Origin: Aselliscus stoliczkanus
Taxonomy: Eukaryota > Chordata > Mammalia > Chiroptera > Hipposideridae
NCBI GenBank assembly: GCA_033961575.1
Contig: CM066732.1
Location: forward strand, 75,368,687-75,432,686
DNA: 64,000 nt
Direction: 5' to 3'
Part shown: one piece after another, positions 1-11,071 of the stretch
Numbering within the stretch: the first letter of the stretch is position 1
Layout of the letters: the number at the start of each line of letters is the position of its first letter
Made by a program: the position numbers and the translations under genes
Notes under the pieces: generated by a model
Seen by the model: only the letters and a program-made list of their open reading frames with translations
The model's database searches: none
Told to the model about the DNA's origin: nothing

Positions 1-1125
1 CAATACTTATTTTGGACAAAATAGACTTTAAAATGACTACAATAAAAGTCAAAGAAGGGCACTAGAACCCTAATAAACATCTATGCACCCAACATAGGAA
101 CACCTAATTACATATAACAGATTTTGACAGACATAAAGACAGAGATCAACAGTAACACTATCATAGTAGGGGACTTCAACATCCCATTGTCACCAATGGA
201 TAGACCCGTTAGACAGAAAATCAACACAGAAAGAGGTGCCTTAAATGATACTTTAGACCAGCTGGACTTCATTGATATTTTTAGAGCATTTCACCCTGAA
301 AAAACAGAATATACATTCCTCTTAAGTACACATGGGACATTTTCCAAGATAGACCATGTTATGCCACAAAACAAGTCTCAGTAAATGTAAGAAGATTGAA
401 GTCATATCAAGCAGATATAAAGGAAAAACTGATGGTTGATGGCAGGGAGGGAGTGGGGAAGAAGGAGAGGGGGAACAGTTTGGACAGTGTAGATGGGACT
501 ACAATGTTGCTGCAGGTATATGGGGGCAGTTCTGGGAATGTAATTGATAATATTGTGAAGAGACTATTATGTTGTGTGAAATAAGTCAGTCGAAGGACAG
601 GTACCATGTGATCTCACTTGTGTGTGGAGTCTGAAGAGCTGAGTAAACGATCCAAGTAAACAGACTCGTAGATGTAGAGGGAAAACTGAGGGTTGCTAGT
701 TGTGAGGGGGTGGGGATGGGGGGGAAGGGGAAGGGATTAAACAGCATAAATAGGCAACTCCAATATTGCCACAGGGATATGAAACACAGTTCAGGGAATA
801 TAATAATGTAAAAATTTTGTGGCGTGTCAGATAGTCACATGTCTTGTTAGGGAGACCACTTCATGGATGGAGTAGAGGCTTGATCACTGCACTATACACC
901 TGAAGCTGATGTTGTATAGTATTGTATGCCAACTGCAACTGAATATGTGGATGGTCACGGGATGTGGAGTATACTGTGGAGGAGAGTCAGGGGAGTTGTG
1001 ATAGATATGTATGATATGGGGGGGGGAGTGGGGTGGCGAACTGGGGGAGGGGGATTGTCACTTTGGACGGTAAAGAATAAAACTAGTGCATTGTGTTGTA
1101 CACCTGAAACTAATAAAAAATAAAA
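1..1125 (+). mobile_element. Internally deleted L1 (endonuclease fragment fused to L1 3' end), cut by window edge
   Basis: This is a LINE-1 derivative. Positions 1-410 read as part of the ORF2 endonuclease. An open stretch at 124-384 contains the VGDFN and SKIDHV motifs of the APE-type nuclease. After 'caagca' near 412 the expected continuation into the rest of ORF2 is missing. The sequence jumps to a 3'-UTR-like segment (413-567), then the last codons of ORF2 (about 575-650), then a second full 3' UTR ending in an A-rich tail near 1108-1125. No reverse transcriptase is present. The same 3' module occurs at 43865-44620. The 5' part lies outside the window, so an upstream ORF1 cannot be excluded. 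It could not move on its own and would need another L1 for reverse transcriptase. Confidence 0.85.
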
Positions 1126-4100
1126 ATAAAGGATTAGTTATTTTTAAAGCCTTTCCCTCTCCTATTCTGAATGGTGTCAAGATTCTGATCTGTGTTTTGG
1201 GTTGGTGCAAATTGGGGTAGAACTGTATCTAGCAACCAATCACCTCTGTACACAGGTTACCACTGAGTCTTCCATGATCTCATATAAATGGCACCTTCAG
1301 TATCAGTGGTTCTCTTCTGCTCCATTGACATATTTGGGACTTGGAATCTCCCTCAAAACTGACCAAATTCCATATGCCGAGAGTTCTGGAGGAGCCTCAC
1401 TTTCTATCCCACTTCTCCAGGATATTCTATCTCTACCTAAAAATCTCCTCCCTTTTTCCGTCTCCACAAACTCTTTAAAATTGCTCAAGAACTTAAGCTT
1501 TCAGAAACAAAAGCCAAAAAGTTATGCATAATAATACCCCTGCTTTCTGCCCTATAGAGACCCTGAGCAGGCCATTTACTTACATGAAAGTAAAAAAGAA
1601 AATATATGGATATAGAAACAGTTACTATCACAAAATATTATCTATACTTCATATCACATACTAGGAATACTCCATATAGATAGGAATACTCCATACAGAT
1701 CACAGATCCAAAGAAAGGAAGAAAGGGAGGGAGGGAAGGAAGAAAGGAGGGAGGAGGGAGGGAAGAAAACAACCTATTATTCACATATTGCAAACAAAGA
1801 AAGTAAAGCTCAAGAAAAGTATTTTGCCTTAGTGTGACACAGAAGATACAGTGCTTCCCAACAGGGGATATGCCACTTTAAAAGTCATGTCAGAATTTGT
1901 GGGGCGGGCTGCAGGAGAGATGGAATGAGATGGTTCCCTTTAACAAAGGAGCTTGACATGGACATGGAATCAAGAAAATAGTGCTTTAAAATAAAACTGG
2001 CTAAACTATTAGTGGAAGGAGATCACTTATCAAAAAGAAGGAAGTTCCAACTTAAAAAAAGGAATGATAATTGGCTGATATCTCTACCACCCTGTCCCCT
2101 CTCATGCAGATGGGTTTCCTTTGGCTGTTTGTTTTGAGGATGAGGAATCATCATTAATCAGAAAGGTAGGTATTTATCTTTCTTTCCCCAGGGGGTGAAT
2201 TAGAGCCTGATCTTCCATCTTCCCAGGCTTCCTATTGCAATAATGAAATTCCATTACATTGAAAATGATGTAATTCCCCATGGGGTTAGCTGTAATCAGA
2301 CTTGACCTATGTGGATACAGTAGTGATGAGAACTAAATGATAGGGAAATTAACAGAAAGAAAAGGACAGCATTTAGATTTGCTTTGCTGGCTTGACTTTG
2401 CTTTCATTCAGTTGTACAATGTCTATGAAAAACTTGCTTCATTTCTGATGAGAAAAATAAGAGATAGATTGCCAAACAGTTCCAGAATTCAGTGGTCTCT
2501 GAACAATTATCAGGATTTGTTCTTCTTCCTCCCTTCACCTCCACCCCACCCCACCACCACCACCATTGATCAATTCTCATTATTAGCTCTTAGAAAAGCA
2601 GACAATCCCTGGGACAAGCCTGGCTTCAGATCAGAGAGTCAATATTCTACTGTAACAATCTGCCAAAAAAAATGCAATTCAGGCACACTTAAAATGTGCT
2701 TCCCTAGAGGAAAGCAAGAAACAGAGGCCACTGAGAGGGGCCTCACTATTAAGTTTGATTCATCCACAGCTGCCTCTGACATTTCTAAGCCAATCGGGTT
2801 ATCGTCAGAAAACGCAAGTGAGCAAATGCAGAATGACAGCAGACCACAGCACAAAGGCTGCTTGCTCAGGAAGTTTATCCAACCCCCCTCACTATTCCCC
2901 CATCCCTCTGCCCTCCCCACCTCCTAGGAAGAGCTGAGTTCATGATAAGGACTCACAGAGCGAGTGCCAGGAGGGCAACATGTGAGAAGAGGGGCAGCAG
3001 TAGCATCACTTAAAAAATAATTGATGAGGCACAGGCTCAGTAACAAATGAAGACTACTTCTCTTAAGGAAACTTTGGAGATGCAAGACACAGGAAAACAC
3101 TAAATACATTGTGTATGAGTATATACATATGTAAGCGTGTGAAATGGCCATTTTTGCAGTCAAAAATGGTCAAGCACCCACAATTTTATATCATTCAACC
3201 ATATAAACTTACATTTGACAACTATGGGATAGAAATGATCTGGGAGAAATCAACTGTTAAGAAGCCAGAAGTGAGTAGAGAATAAATGGCTTATTCACAT
3301 ATTGTTAAATTGTTAAAACTCCACCTCTGATTATTAGTATGATTTAATTATATTTAATACTTAAATTACATATATGAAAATTATATTTTTAAAGGCTATT
3401 TAAGTGTTAGTGATACAGTAGTAATGAAAAAGGATACAAACGGTGATAAAATTCAATTCTATTTTTTAAATGTATAGGAAAAAGACTGCAGAATATATAC
3501 AAAACATTACAAATTCCTGGATTCTTGGATTAGATGGATGTAGTATAAACTTTCTTATTGCTTCAAATTTTTGATCATTTACAGATTTTCCTTCCTTTTC
3601 TTCTCCCTCAACATCAAAACCTTGATTATTGACCCTAATAAATATGCAATTATTCTATAATCAAAAATATTTTTAAGTATATGCATTACATTCTTATCTG
3701 TGCTCTTATGACAAGATAAATTTATTATTCTCTTGAGAGCTAGCATCAGAATTTTTTTTAATGCAAACGTCCTTTGTAAAGTAATTGAAGTAGAAGATGG
3801 GGGCCCAGGGTATTATGAGAAAGAGGTAAAAAATGCCCTGCTTGGGACTGAGTGAGGAATTACAGAGAAAAAGTAAGGAGGGGAAGAAGTGAAGAACAAT
3901 GAAGCAGAAAAGAAAACAGCATACGTCAATACAAAACTATTTATATCCTCAATAACTGTTAATCCCACATGTACACTCATACACATAAGATAAAAATAGA
4001 GGCTGGAAGAAACAACAATGGGTTTTCTTGTCTGTGGATTATGTTTTTCATTCATGATTTACCATGTTTTTCAAACTATCTACAGTAAACATGTATTAAT

Positions 4101-4173
4101 TTTATAACTAGGAAAAAGCTATTCAAAAAAACCAGAGGAGGAGTTCAGATAGATTAAGAAACAAGGAGAGGAG
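1126..4173. other. Unassigned intergenic sequence with a purine-rich simple repeat
   Basis: I recognise no gene here. Positions 1712-1768 are a purine-rich GGAA/GGGA simple repeat. An open frame at 2337-2927 (196 codons) has no recognisable domain, contains low-complexity proline and threonine runs, and lacks splice context or homology I can see, so I treat it as chance. Positions 2150-2520 are free of recognisable repeats and could be conserved non-coding DNA. Positions 3300-3720 are strongly AT-rich. Confidence 0.5.
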
Positions 4174-4588
4174 AGGAGGCAGGCTGAGTGGCTCAGTTGA
4201 TTAAGAGTGCGAGCTCTGAGCAACATGGTCACTGGTTCAATTCCCACGTGGGCCAGTGAGCTGTGTCCAAGCTGAGCTGCCAACAGGTGGCAGGATGGCT
4301 CAGCTGGTGAAAGCACTTGGCCCTAACAACAAGGCTGCCAGTTCGACTCCCGCATGAGATGTTGGGCTCTGCCCACCTGCAACTAAGATTGAACAGGGCA
4401 GCTTGAGCTGAGCAACTGCAAGCCAATAGGTGGCCAGATGGCAACTGGATTTGGAGCTAAACTAACTGAGCCCTCCACAACTAAGATTAAAGGACAACAA
4501 TGTGGCTATTCCCCTTCCCCAATTTCCCAATACTGTTCCCTTTCCCCATTCCCCAATAAAATCTTTAAAACAAACAAACAAACAAAAA
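4174..4588 (+). mobile_element. Dimeric tRNA-derived SINE (Ves-type, long form)
   Basis: Two tRNA-like units follow each other. Each has an A-box-like GTGGCTCAG or ATGGCTCAG and a B-box-like GGTTCAATTCC or AGTTCGACTCC. A CCCCAATTCCC-rich 3' region and AATAAAATCTTTAAAA end the element. AATAAA followed by TCTTT is the hallmark of the T+ class of mammalian tRNA SINEs. Imperfect flanking repeats (gaaacaaggaga, ggaaacagggaa) support retroposition. Confidence 0.85.
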
Positions 4589-4599
4589 GGAAACAGGGA

Positions 4600-5090
4600 A
4601 AGGGCATTCCAAATATATGGAATGCACTGAGCAAAGCTATGTGGGTAACATAGCTTTAATATAGCATAATAGAGTAGACATGGTCTGAGTACAATAACTG
4701 ATCCTGCCTGAATGATACCAAGAGTTCTCAGGAGAGATTGGTGGGGCAGAAACTTAGGAAGGTAAATTAGGATCTGAGGAAAGCCTTGAATATCAGGACC
4801 TGGTTTCCTAAGACTGGAATAGAACGGGGGTAAACCTAGGATGCTACACTGCTCCATACATGTTTGCTTCTGAGAATAAATCCTAACAGAATTGCCAGGC
4901 CAAACCAAAGTAATGGAATATCAAAAGGCCCCACCTAAGTCCTAGTGGATGAAGAACATGAATCAGGGAATCTATTCTATTCTGATGCCAGACCACTAAA
5001 GCATAGAGAAGTCAGATAAAGCAAGAGAATTATTATGAGTCATCCAGGCAAGGCTGAGTTTATAGCTAGGCTATAATAATTGAGGCCACA
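4600..5090. repeat. Probable ancient interspersed repeat remnant
   Basis: Phrases such as 'aaagggcattccaaatatatggaatgcactgagcaaagctatg' resemble a common ancient mammalian interspersed repeat. I cannot assign the family by eye. The region has no coding signal. Confidence 0.3.
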
Positions 5091-5123
5091 GAGACTTCTA
5101 AAGCAACAATTCTCTCTCTCTCT

Positions 5124-5559
5124 TTTTTTTTTTTTTTAAGATTTTATTGGAGAATTGGGAGAGGGGAACAGCATTTGGGAACCTGTGAAGGGGAACAGAC
5201 AAATTGCTGTCCTTTTGTTCTTCGGTCTAGTTGTGGAGGACATCGCTTCACTGGCCCATGTTGGTATTATCATTGCACTCTTCCCAGGTGAGGCAGTTGC
5301 TCACTGGCCTTTGGACGGCGATTCACGGCGGCTCACGGCAGCTCATGAAAGCTCACGCCAAATGCCGGTCAGCCCCACTGCAGCCTACGCCGTCGCCGGC
5401 AACTCACAGCAGCCCAGCTCCAGGTAGAGCTGCTGTTCACCATCTTAGCTGTAGAGGGCGCAAAATCACTGGCCCTCATGTGGGATCCAAACCGCGGCCC
5501 TGCTGCTCAGAGCTGGTGTCCCAAGCCAACTCTTAACTAACATGCCACTCGGCCGGCCC
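5124..5559 (-). mobile_element. Long-form tRNA-derived SINE, antisense
   Basis: The reverse complement starts GGGCCGGCCGAGTGGCATG, carries a tRNA-like A and B box, a roughly 300-bp GC-rich body and the T+ tail AATAAAATCTTAAAA. Target duplications aaagcaacaattct (from about 5100) and aaagcaataattct (5561-5574) flank it. Confidence 0.9.
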
Positions 5560-5609
5560 AAAAGCAATAATTCTTAATCAGAACATCAAAATCACTTGTA
5601 AAGTTTGTA

Positions 5610-5610
<1 letters not shown>

Positions 5611-5645
<35 letters not shown>
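5611..5645. repeat. (CA)n microsatellite
   Basis: About 17 CA units, followed by a short GTGC-rich stretch. The antisense (GT)n reading creates a spurious open frame with alternating Cys and Val. Confidence 0.95.
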
Positions 5646-5650
<5 letters not shown>

Positions 5651-7749
5651 TGCATGCCTTGTACCCACAATTACATGTGGATAACACATGTACTCTGTCT
5701 CCTCGCCCAAGAAGTTGAAATGACTGATCCCAACAAAATCTCCACAGTCCTAAATGGTCTCCCCCTCTCCAAATCATCAAGGACACTTGTTGGGTTCATC
5801 TCATAGTTCAGCAGTGTGACCACGCTGCTATGCTCTATTGAAGGAGAGCTATTCATCCAGTTCCTGGATGGATAAATCCAAGCTATTCAGCAAACTAAAG
5901 AGACTTCACCAATGCTACAATGCTAACTTCCTTTGACCCCCCACAATGCCTGTTTCTGGAAGAGGTCAATACTTCTAAACTCAGTTAGGGCTATTTTTTC
6001 ACAAATGAACCCAAGGCCAGTTCTTTCCAAGCCTCCCTGAACATAAGAAGCTTGGATTCCTGGACCCAAACCTAGATCAACAATTACAATTTCTTCCAGG
6101 AAAGAGATTTGGTGGTCTGCTCTAGACAAGTGCTCTTATAGCCAAAACATACTTTCTGTAAATGCATCTCTTTGTCCAACCCTTATGCCCAGCCCATTTG
6201 GGTGAAAGAGCTCCTATATTGATGGCTGCCTTCAACACTACCTGAGAGAGGCCTAGCACCCAGAATATTGGAGACATCTCCACTGATTGTGGGTTTCCTG
6301 CAAGTTGAGTCAAAACAGACACGGTTGACTCTGTTCTTCCAATACCCATGTCTAATGCAGTCCCAGATCTTCATCTGAAGAAAGCGGTCAGTCAGGCAAA
6401 TGGAGCCTCACCCAGAAGTGGATTATAGAACAGAATATCAGGGGTCCCAATACCTACTCCAGCTCAGCGGGAGATTTCACAGGAATCTGGTCCTGTTGAC
6501 ATTCATCCAGCAGCCTTCTCCAGCCACTTTACCCAATACAATTCTGTGAGCCATTGAGGCCTCCTATAGCAGCAACTTTTTTTTTTTTTTATATCTTAGC
6601 CATTGAAGTCCAAACTCTAGCCTGGACTAGGGTTATGGAGGTATCCTTGGTCCACTAGTTCTTCCAGTAACCCTACACATTCCACAACATTCCACCCACT
6701 GCAGATACTTGTGTGCCAAGGTGAAATGTAAATACAAGGGAATTAAGTAGATCCTGAGAGTGACGCCTAGGAGACCTGTAGCCTGCCTTACACATATTCC
6801 TAATACATCAGCACACTTCCCTTGAAAGAACCTAGAGAAACCCGGAATCCACCCCAATTCACAGTGAAGATTAGATATAGAGAACAAAGGAGAGAGAACA
6901 TGAGAAGAAAAGGCCAAGCATAAAAACATATTACAATTAGGATCTGGCTTCTATTATATACGATCCTGTTATGATGGATCCAACTCTTCTCAGCCTGCTT
7001 TGAGCTTGATTCTGCCAGTAAATAGCATAATTGCTTTAACATAAGGTGCTTTAATGACCTTCACAGCTTTGACATCTCCCACCTCTTCAACCTCCTACGT
7101 CACAACTTACCTTTTCCTTGGCTTGGTATATCTAGACCAACCACACAAAAATAAACTTTGGTCCTATTTTAGGACCTTTCTCTTGAAAGTTGATTCCATG
7201 AGTAACCAAGTAGGTTATTTGGTTACTCATGAGTAACCCAGAAATTCCCACATCAAATAAGAGAACCTAAAGAAAGTCTTGGAAGATTTTGAGCAAGAGA
7301 GTGGTACAATGAAACTCGTGTTTTAAAGAAGTTAGTCTGGCATCTGCAGGATGGAGTTGAAGGTAATAGTTGCTGAAGGTTATTGGGAAGGTTATTATAA
7401 TAATCAAATACGAGAGTCTAAAGTCTAATGTAAAAGAAGATGCATATATTAAAGACATTGGAAAAGAAAAATCAACAAATTCAGTACATTTTGTGCAGAT
7501 AAAAAGAAGTCCTAAGCGAGACTGTTGGTGGGACTGATGTGACTTAAAAATAGAGGCAGGACATAAGAAAATTAAATACTGAAGAAAGCCAATATTACTC
7601 AGGGGTGAGCAATTTTAGGGGTTATTTAGATAAAGCAAATCTCTAACCATATAGAAAACACCAAGCTCCATGCATCAACAGAGAAATAAAATTTGATTTC
7701 CTTTATGTCTATGTGAATGTGCTTATTGTTTTCTAATTTCAAGAACAAT
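5646..7749. other. Unassigned intergenic sequence
   Basis: No gene is recognised. Several antisense open frames of 60-100 codons (5592-7042) lack domains and look like chance. Positions 7270-7440 resemble a widespread ancient mammalian repeat ('ttttgagcaagagagtggtac...'), family not assigned. Positions 5690-6900 might be internal sequence of a very old LTR element, but I see no diagnostic motif. Confidence 0.4.
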
Positions 7750-7840
7750 TCAGCCAAGAAAAAGAATCTGAACAGACAATTCACAAAGGAAGAAATTCAA
7801 ATGGCCAATAAGCATTTGAAAAGATGTTCAATAGTAGAGC
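7750..7840 (+). mobile_element. Old L1 ORF2 fragment
   Basis: The phrase 'gaacagacaattcacaaaggaagaaattcaaatggccaataagcatttg' is the L1 ORF2 segment near the reverse-transcriptase C-terminal region. Similar wording recurs in better preserved L1s at 19110-19170 and 35030-35090. Confidence 0.75.
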
Positions 7841-8064
7841 TACAACTGAGAAGGGTTGATTTCTAAAAACAGATAAGGCAAAAATCAAGTGCAGTATAGC
7901 CAATTACCCTAGAAAATCTCTTACAGCTCCACAAAATATAGTATATACATGATTTGATGGGCAGAATCCTACATGTATACGTAAATACAGAAGGTGCAAA
8001 GAAAATGTATACACATTTTTAAGAAAGAAAAACTATTAAAATTGTTTTTATACTATATATCGAG

Positions 8065-8098
8065 TATAGATAGATAGATAGATAGATAGAGATAGATA
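8065..8098. repeat. (GATA)n microsatellite
   Basis: About seven GATA units with one interruption, immediately next to the transposase-like fragment that follows. Confidence 0.95.
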
Positions 8099-8245
8099 CC
8101 TATAACAAAAGATGAATACAAGTCACGTTTGACTTCTGCACCTACAAGAGGTGCTCAAAGTGGTTACCATCAGCACCCAGACACTTCTGATTATGACGAA
8201 CTACTGCTTGAGCAACATTGACCAAAGTGTCCACTTGTATATTTT
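8099..8245 (-). mobile_element. C-terminal fragment of an IS630/mariner-type transposase gene
   Basis: On the reverse strand one frame stays open for about 37 codons and ends in CLGADGNHFEHLL followed by a stop (TAG near 8150). A terminal GGHFEHLL-type peptide is a recurrent ending of Tc1/mariner/IS630-family DDE transposases. The rest of the gene is absent. The family fit is established knowledge from memory; the reading frame and stop are directly visible. The exact element family is not assigned. Confidence 0.5.
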
Positions 8246-8276
8246 TTTTTGGCACCCCCAGTAGATAATGGATTAT

Positions 8277-8850
8277 GTTGGGGGGGTCCCCAAGACCGCC
8301 CTCAGTTTCAATGATTCACAGAATTCAGAAAAACTGTTATACTTTTGGTTATGGTTTATTACTGCAAAGGAAAAGATTCCTAGAGCAGAGTCCAGGAGAA
8401 ACCAAGCGTAAGCTCCCAGTCTTCCTCTCTTAGCAAAGCCACACAGACAGTGCTTACTTATCCTAGCAACAATGTAAGACAACACCTGTGGAATGTTGCC
8501 AACCAGGGAAACTCACCTGAGCCTTGGTGTCCAAGGTTTTTGTTGGGAGCCAACTGCATAGACATGAAGCACCTATGTGATTGACCTTAGCTAGTCAGTC
8601 TGCAGCACCCTTAGAGGTCTGAGACAGTGCAGCCCAGCGCCCCAGGAGAACCAAAAGAAATGTTCACCATACATCACATTGTTTACATAAACTATCTGGT
8701 ATGGCCTGTGGTCACTATGCAAAGACACTCTTATAGGGCAGGGTTTTCCAAGGCCTTAGAGGTTCTCTCTCAGGAGCTTGCCAAAGGCCAGTCCTAAAGA
8801 CCTTTGAAATACACAGGATATAGACACCTATGCCTGCTGAAGTAACCCTT
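8277..8850 (-). mobile_element. Solo LTR of an ancient endogenous retrovirus, antisense
   Basis: The block beginning GGGGGGTCCCCAAGACCGCC and continuing 'ttatggtttattactgcaaagg' matches the wording of the antisense of common mammalian class I-type LTRs. Boundaries are approximate and no internal retroviral sequence is attached. Family not assigned. Confidence 0.5.
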
Positions 8851-8934
8851 TACTGCACATGCAAATATGGGCTTTACACTAGATTATCTATGCAAAACAT
8901 AACTGTATAGCAATGTCTTTAAAGACTAGACTTA

Positions 8935-9140
8935 GAATTGCTCTTATAAGAATATACCCATGTAAATAACATATGAATAAAGATCTATATTCAAGGATGA
9001 CAGTACAAGAGCAAAAATTTGAAAACAATCTAACTATCCAAGACTAGCAAAGTAGATCATGGTACATTCATATCTTGGACTGCTATATACTGATTAAAAT
9101 CCAGATATTGTTAAGCTAAAAAACATGTTACAATATATAA
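8935..9140 (+). mobile_element. Degenerate L1 ORF2 fragment
   Basis: The sequence resembles the L1 ORF2 C-terminal passage ('acaatctaactatccaagactagc...ggtacattcatatc'). It is heavily decayed and ends where the Tigger element begins. Confidence 0.6.
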
Positions 9141-9541
9141 TCAATCCTCATTATTCATAGATTTGGTATTTGTGAAGTCACCTCTTCTCTAAAAATTAGT
9201 TGTAACCCCAAAACGGGTAATTGCAGTGCTTGTGTGATCATTTGTGGACTTTCACAAAGTGGCAAAAAATTTAAGTCTCCTGACAAAACATTTCCCCCTT
9301 GAGGTGGAACAAGGCAACACACTGCCTTCTTGTTTCAACTCCCTTCCTGTAAACCAGTGTCCTTTTCACAGTCTATTTACTGCCATGTATTTCACATTTT
9401 TGGTAGGCTTTTCGGTTTTGGTTTTGTTTTTTTGTGTGTGATTTTACTGTTTTAAACGGCCCCTGAGTGTAGTGCCAAACTGATGTCTACTTTCCTATGG
9501 GCAAGAAGGTTGTGATGTGCCTCACAAAAGAAATACGTATG

Positions 9542-9990
9542 CGGGCCGGCCGAGTGGCGCATTGGTTAAGCGCTGGTTTTGGGATGCCAGCGGCCCCGGT
9601 TCGGATCCCACATGAGGCCAGTGACACTGCCCTCTACAGCTAACAACAGCTCCACCTGGAGCTGGGCTGTGCGAGCCCCGGTGATGGTGTGGGCTGCAGC
9701 CCCTGCTGCAGTGGGCTGCCATAGGCTACAGTGAGTGGCCCGCAGCCAGCGTGAGCGGCTGGCAGCCAGCGTGAGCTGCCAATAGCCGCGGTGAGCGACA
9801 TCCAGAGGCCAGCGACCGATCTGCCTCATCCGGGAAGAGCGCAATGACGATACCAACAGTGAAGCAACATCCTCCGCAACTAAACTGAAGAACAAAAAGA
9901 CAGCAACTTGTCTGTTCCCCTTCCCCGATTCCCCAACGCTGTTCCCCTCCACCAATTCCCCAATAAAATCTTTAAAAAAAAAAAAAAAAA
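9542..9990 (+). mobile_element. Long-form tRNA-derived SINE with perfect target duplication
   Basis: The head is GGGCCGGCCGAGTGGCGCATTGG, the B box GGTTCGGATCCC. The body is made of GC-rich 'ggcagccagcgtgagc' repeats, and the T+ tail is AATAAAATCTTT plus poly(A). The 16-bp duplication aaaagaaatacgtatg at 9526-9541 and 9991-10006 is perfect, so the insertion is probably recent. Confidence 0.93.
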
Positions 9991-10055
9991 AAAAGAAATA
10001 CGTATGTTCAATAAGGTTTATTCAGGATTTTAGTGCTGTTGGCCACTTGTTCAGT

Positions 10056-10163
10056 ATTTTTTTTTTTTTGAGGGCAGTGTCACTGGCCCTCATATGTGGG
10101 ACCCGAACTGGGGCCGCTGGCTTCCCAAGCCAGCACTTAACCACCGTGCCACTCGGCCGGCCC
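10056..10163 (-). mobile_element. Short-form tRNA-derived SINE, antisense
   Basis: The reverse complement runs GGCCGGCCGAGTGGCACGG to CAGTGACACTGCCCTC plus poly(A), about 105 bp. Duplications ggccacttgttcagt and ggccacgagttcaat flank it. Confidence 0.92.
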
Positions 10164-10395
10164 GGCCACGAGTTCAATGTTAATAAATTAACAATATATA
10201 TTAAATAAACTGTCTTCAAACTGAAGCACACATAAAACAAGGTTATATGTTGACGGATTAATGAAAATGTTGTGACCAGAGGCTCACAAGAACCTAACCC
10301 TGTACTTCTCTTATGGTCAGTGGTTCAGGATTCACTAATTCATTGTTTGCAGTGACTTTATAGAAAATAGCTACTGTAAATAATAAGAAAGGTAT

Positions 10396-11071
10396 TGAGG
10401 ACAAAAAAGGGCCACCTAATAAACCTGACCGGCTTAGGGGAGGCCAGCACGGCAAGCCCTACAAACCTACAAGAGCGAAATTAACCACATAGGATGGTCT
10501 GAACATAAAAATTCCTAACTAAAAGCAGGTCATTACGGGTAGTCACATCCTTGGCCTGTAACCTCCTTGACAAAGGTCAATCTTTACCTTAGTGTGAGCC
10601 TGTCTACTGTCTTTTTGCATCTAAGGTAACATACCCTTGGAATGTCAAAGTAATCCCTTTTCCCAGACTCCTCAGGGCACAACCCACTGCACCAGAGCAC
10701 ACAGAACACCTCACTGTTATCTTGTTCCCCAAATACCTTCTCCATGTGCTATAAAATGTTAATTATTAACTATCCTGTACCCACCTATGTAAAAGAAGTA
10801 TGTGTCTCTCTGTTTTACTTTTTATTAACTCCCAGAGATTTATACCTGCTTTGCTTTCGCCCACCACTTTAATCTACCACCAATGGATTTCATGTAACCA
10901 TCCTTAAATCTTCTCCTTTAATACTAATGTATAAAATAAGCTGCAAAACTACCATTCTCCAAAGCATTTTCTTAATCGGTTGAGATTTTTGCTTCTTGGC
11001 AATTGTCATCAGTTTGGCTCAAATAAACTCATTAAAGTTCTCCACAGGTTTGGACATTTCTTACGTTGACA
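10396..11071 (+). mobile_element. Solo LTR, same family as 20350-21018
   Basis: The block starts TG and ends CA (near 11071). It contains AATAAACTCATTAAAG about 45 bp before the end, a likely polyadenylation signal. It aligns along its whole length with 20350-21018. No attached gag, pol or env is seen. The LTR class is not determined. Confidence 0.75.

Larger units (their letters stand above)
9141..10390 (+). mobile_element. Tigger-type (TcMar) DNA transposon remnant
   Basis: The left end 'cctcattattcatagattt' is roughly the inverse of the right end 'gctactgtaaataataagaa', giving decayed terminal inverted repeats. The interior (about 9455-9541, then 10007-10060 and 10170-10240) corresponds to the N-terminal helix-turn-helix part of a Tigger-family transposase, with readable pieces around Lys-Lys-Val-Val-Met-Cys-Leu. 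Two SINEs (9542-9990 and 10056-10163) interrupt it. The catalytic DDE domain is absent, so this is an internally deleted, dead copy. Confidence 0.7.

Noticed and set aside
1196..1215. 'ttgggttggtgcaaattgg', similar to a MADE1 end
   Set aside because: Only one end is present; no inverted partner or TA-flanked unit.
2337..2927. Open frame of 196 codons on the + strand
   Set aside because: No domain, low-complexity Pro/Thr/His runs, no splice or promoter context; probably chance.
4174..4588. Functional tRNA genes at A/B-box matches
   Set aside because: The tRNA-like parts are SINE heads with decayed cloverleafs and attached SINE bodies; no intact tRNA is seen in the window.
9566..9955. Reverse-strand frame of 129 codons
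   Set aside because: It is the antisense of a long SINE; similar frames recur in every SINE copy.
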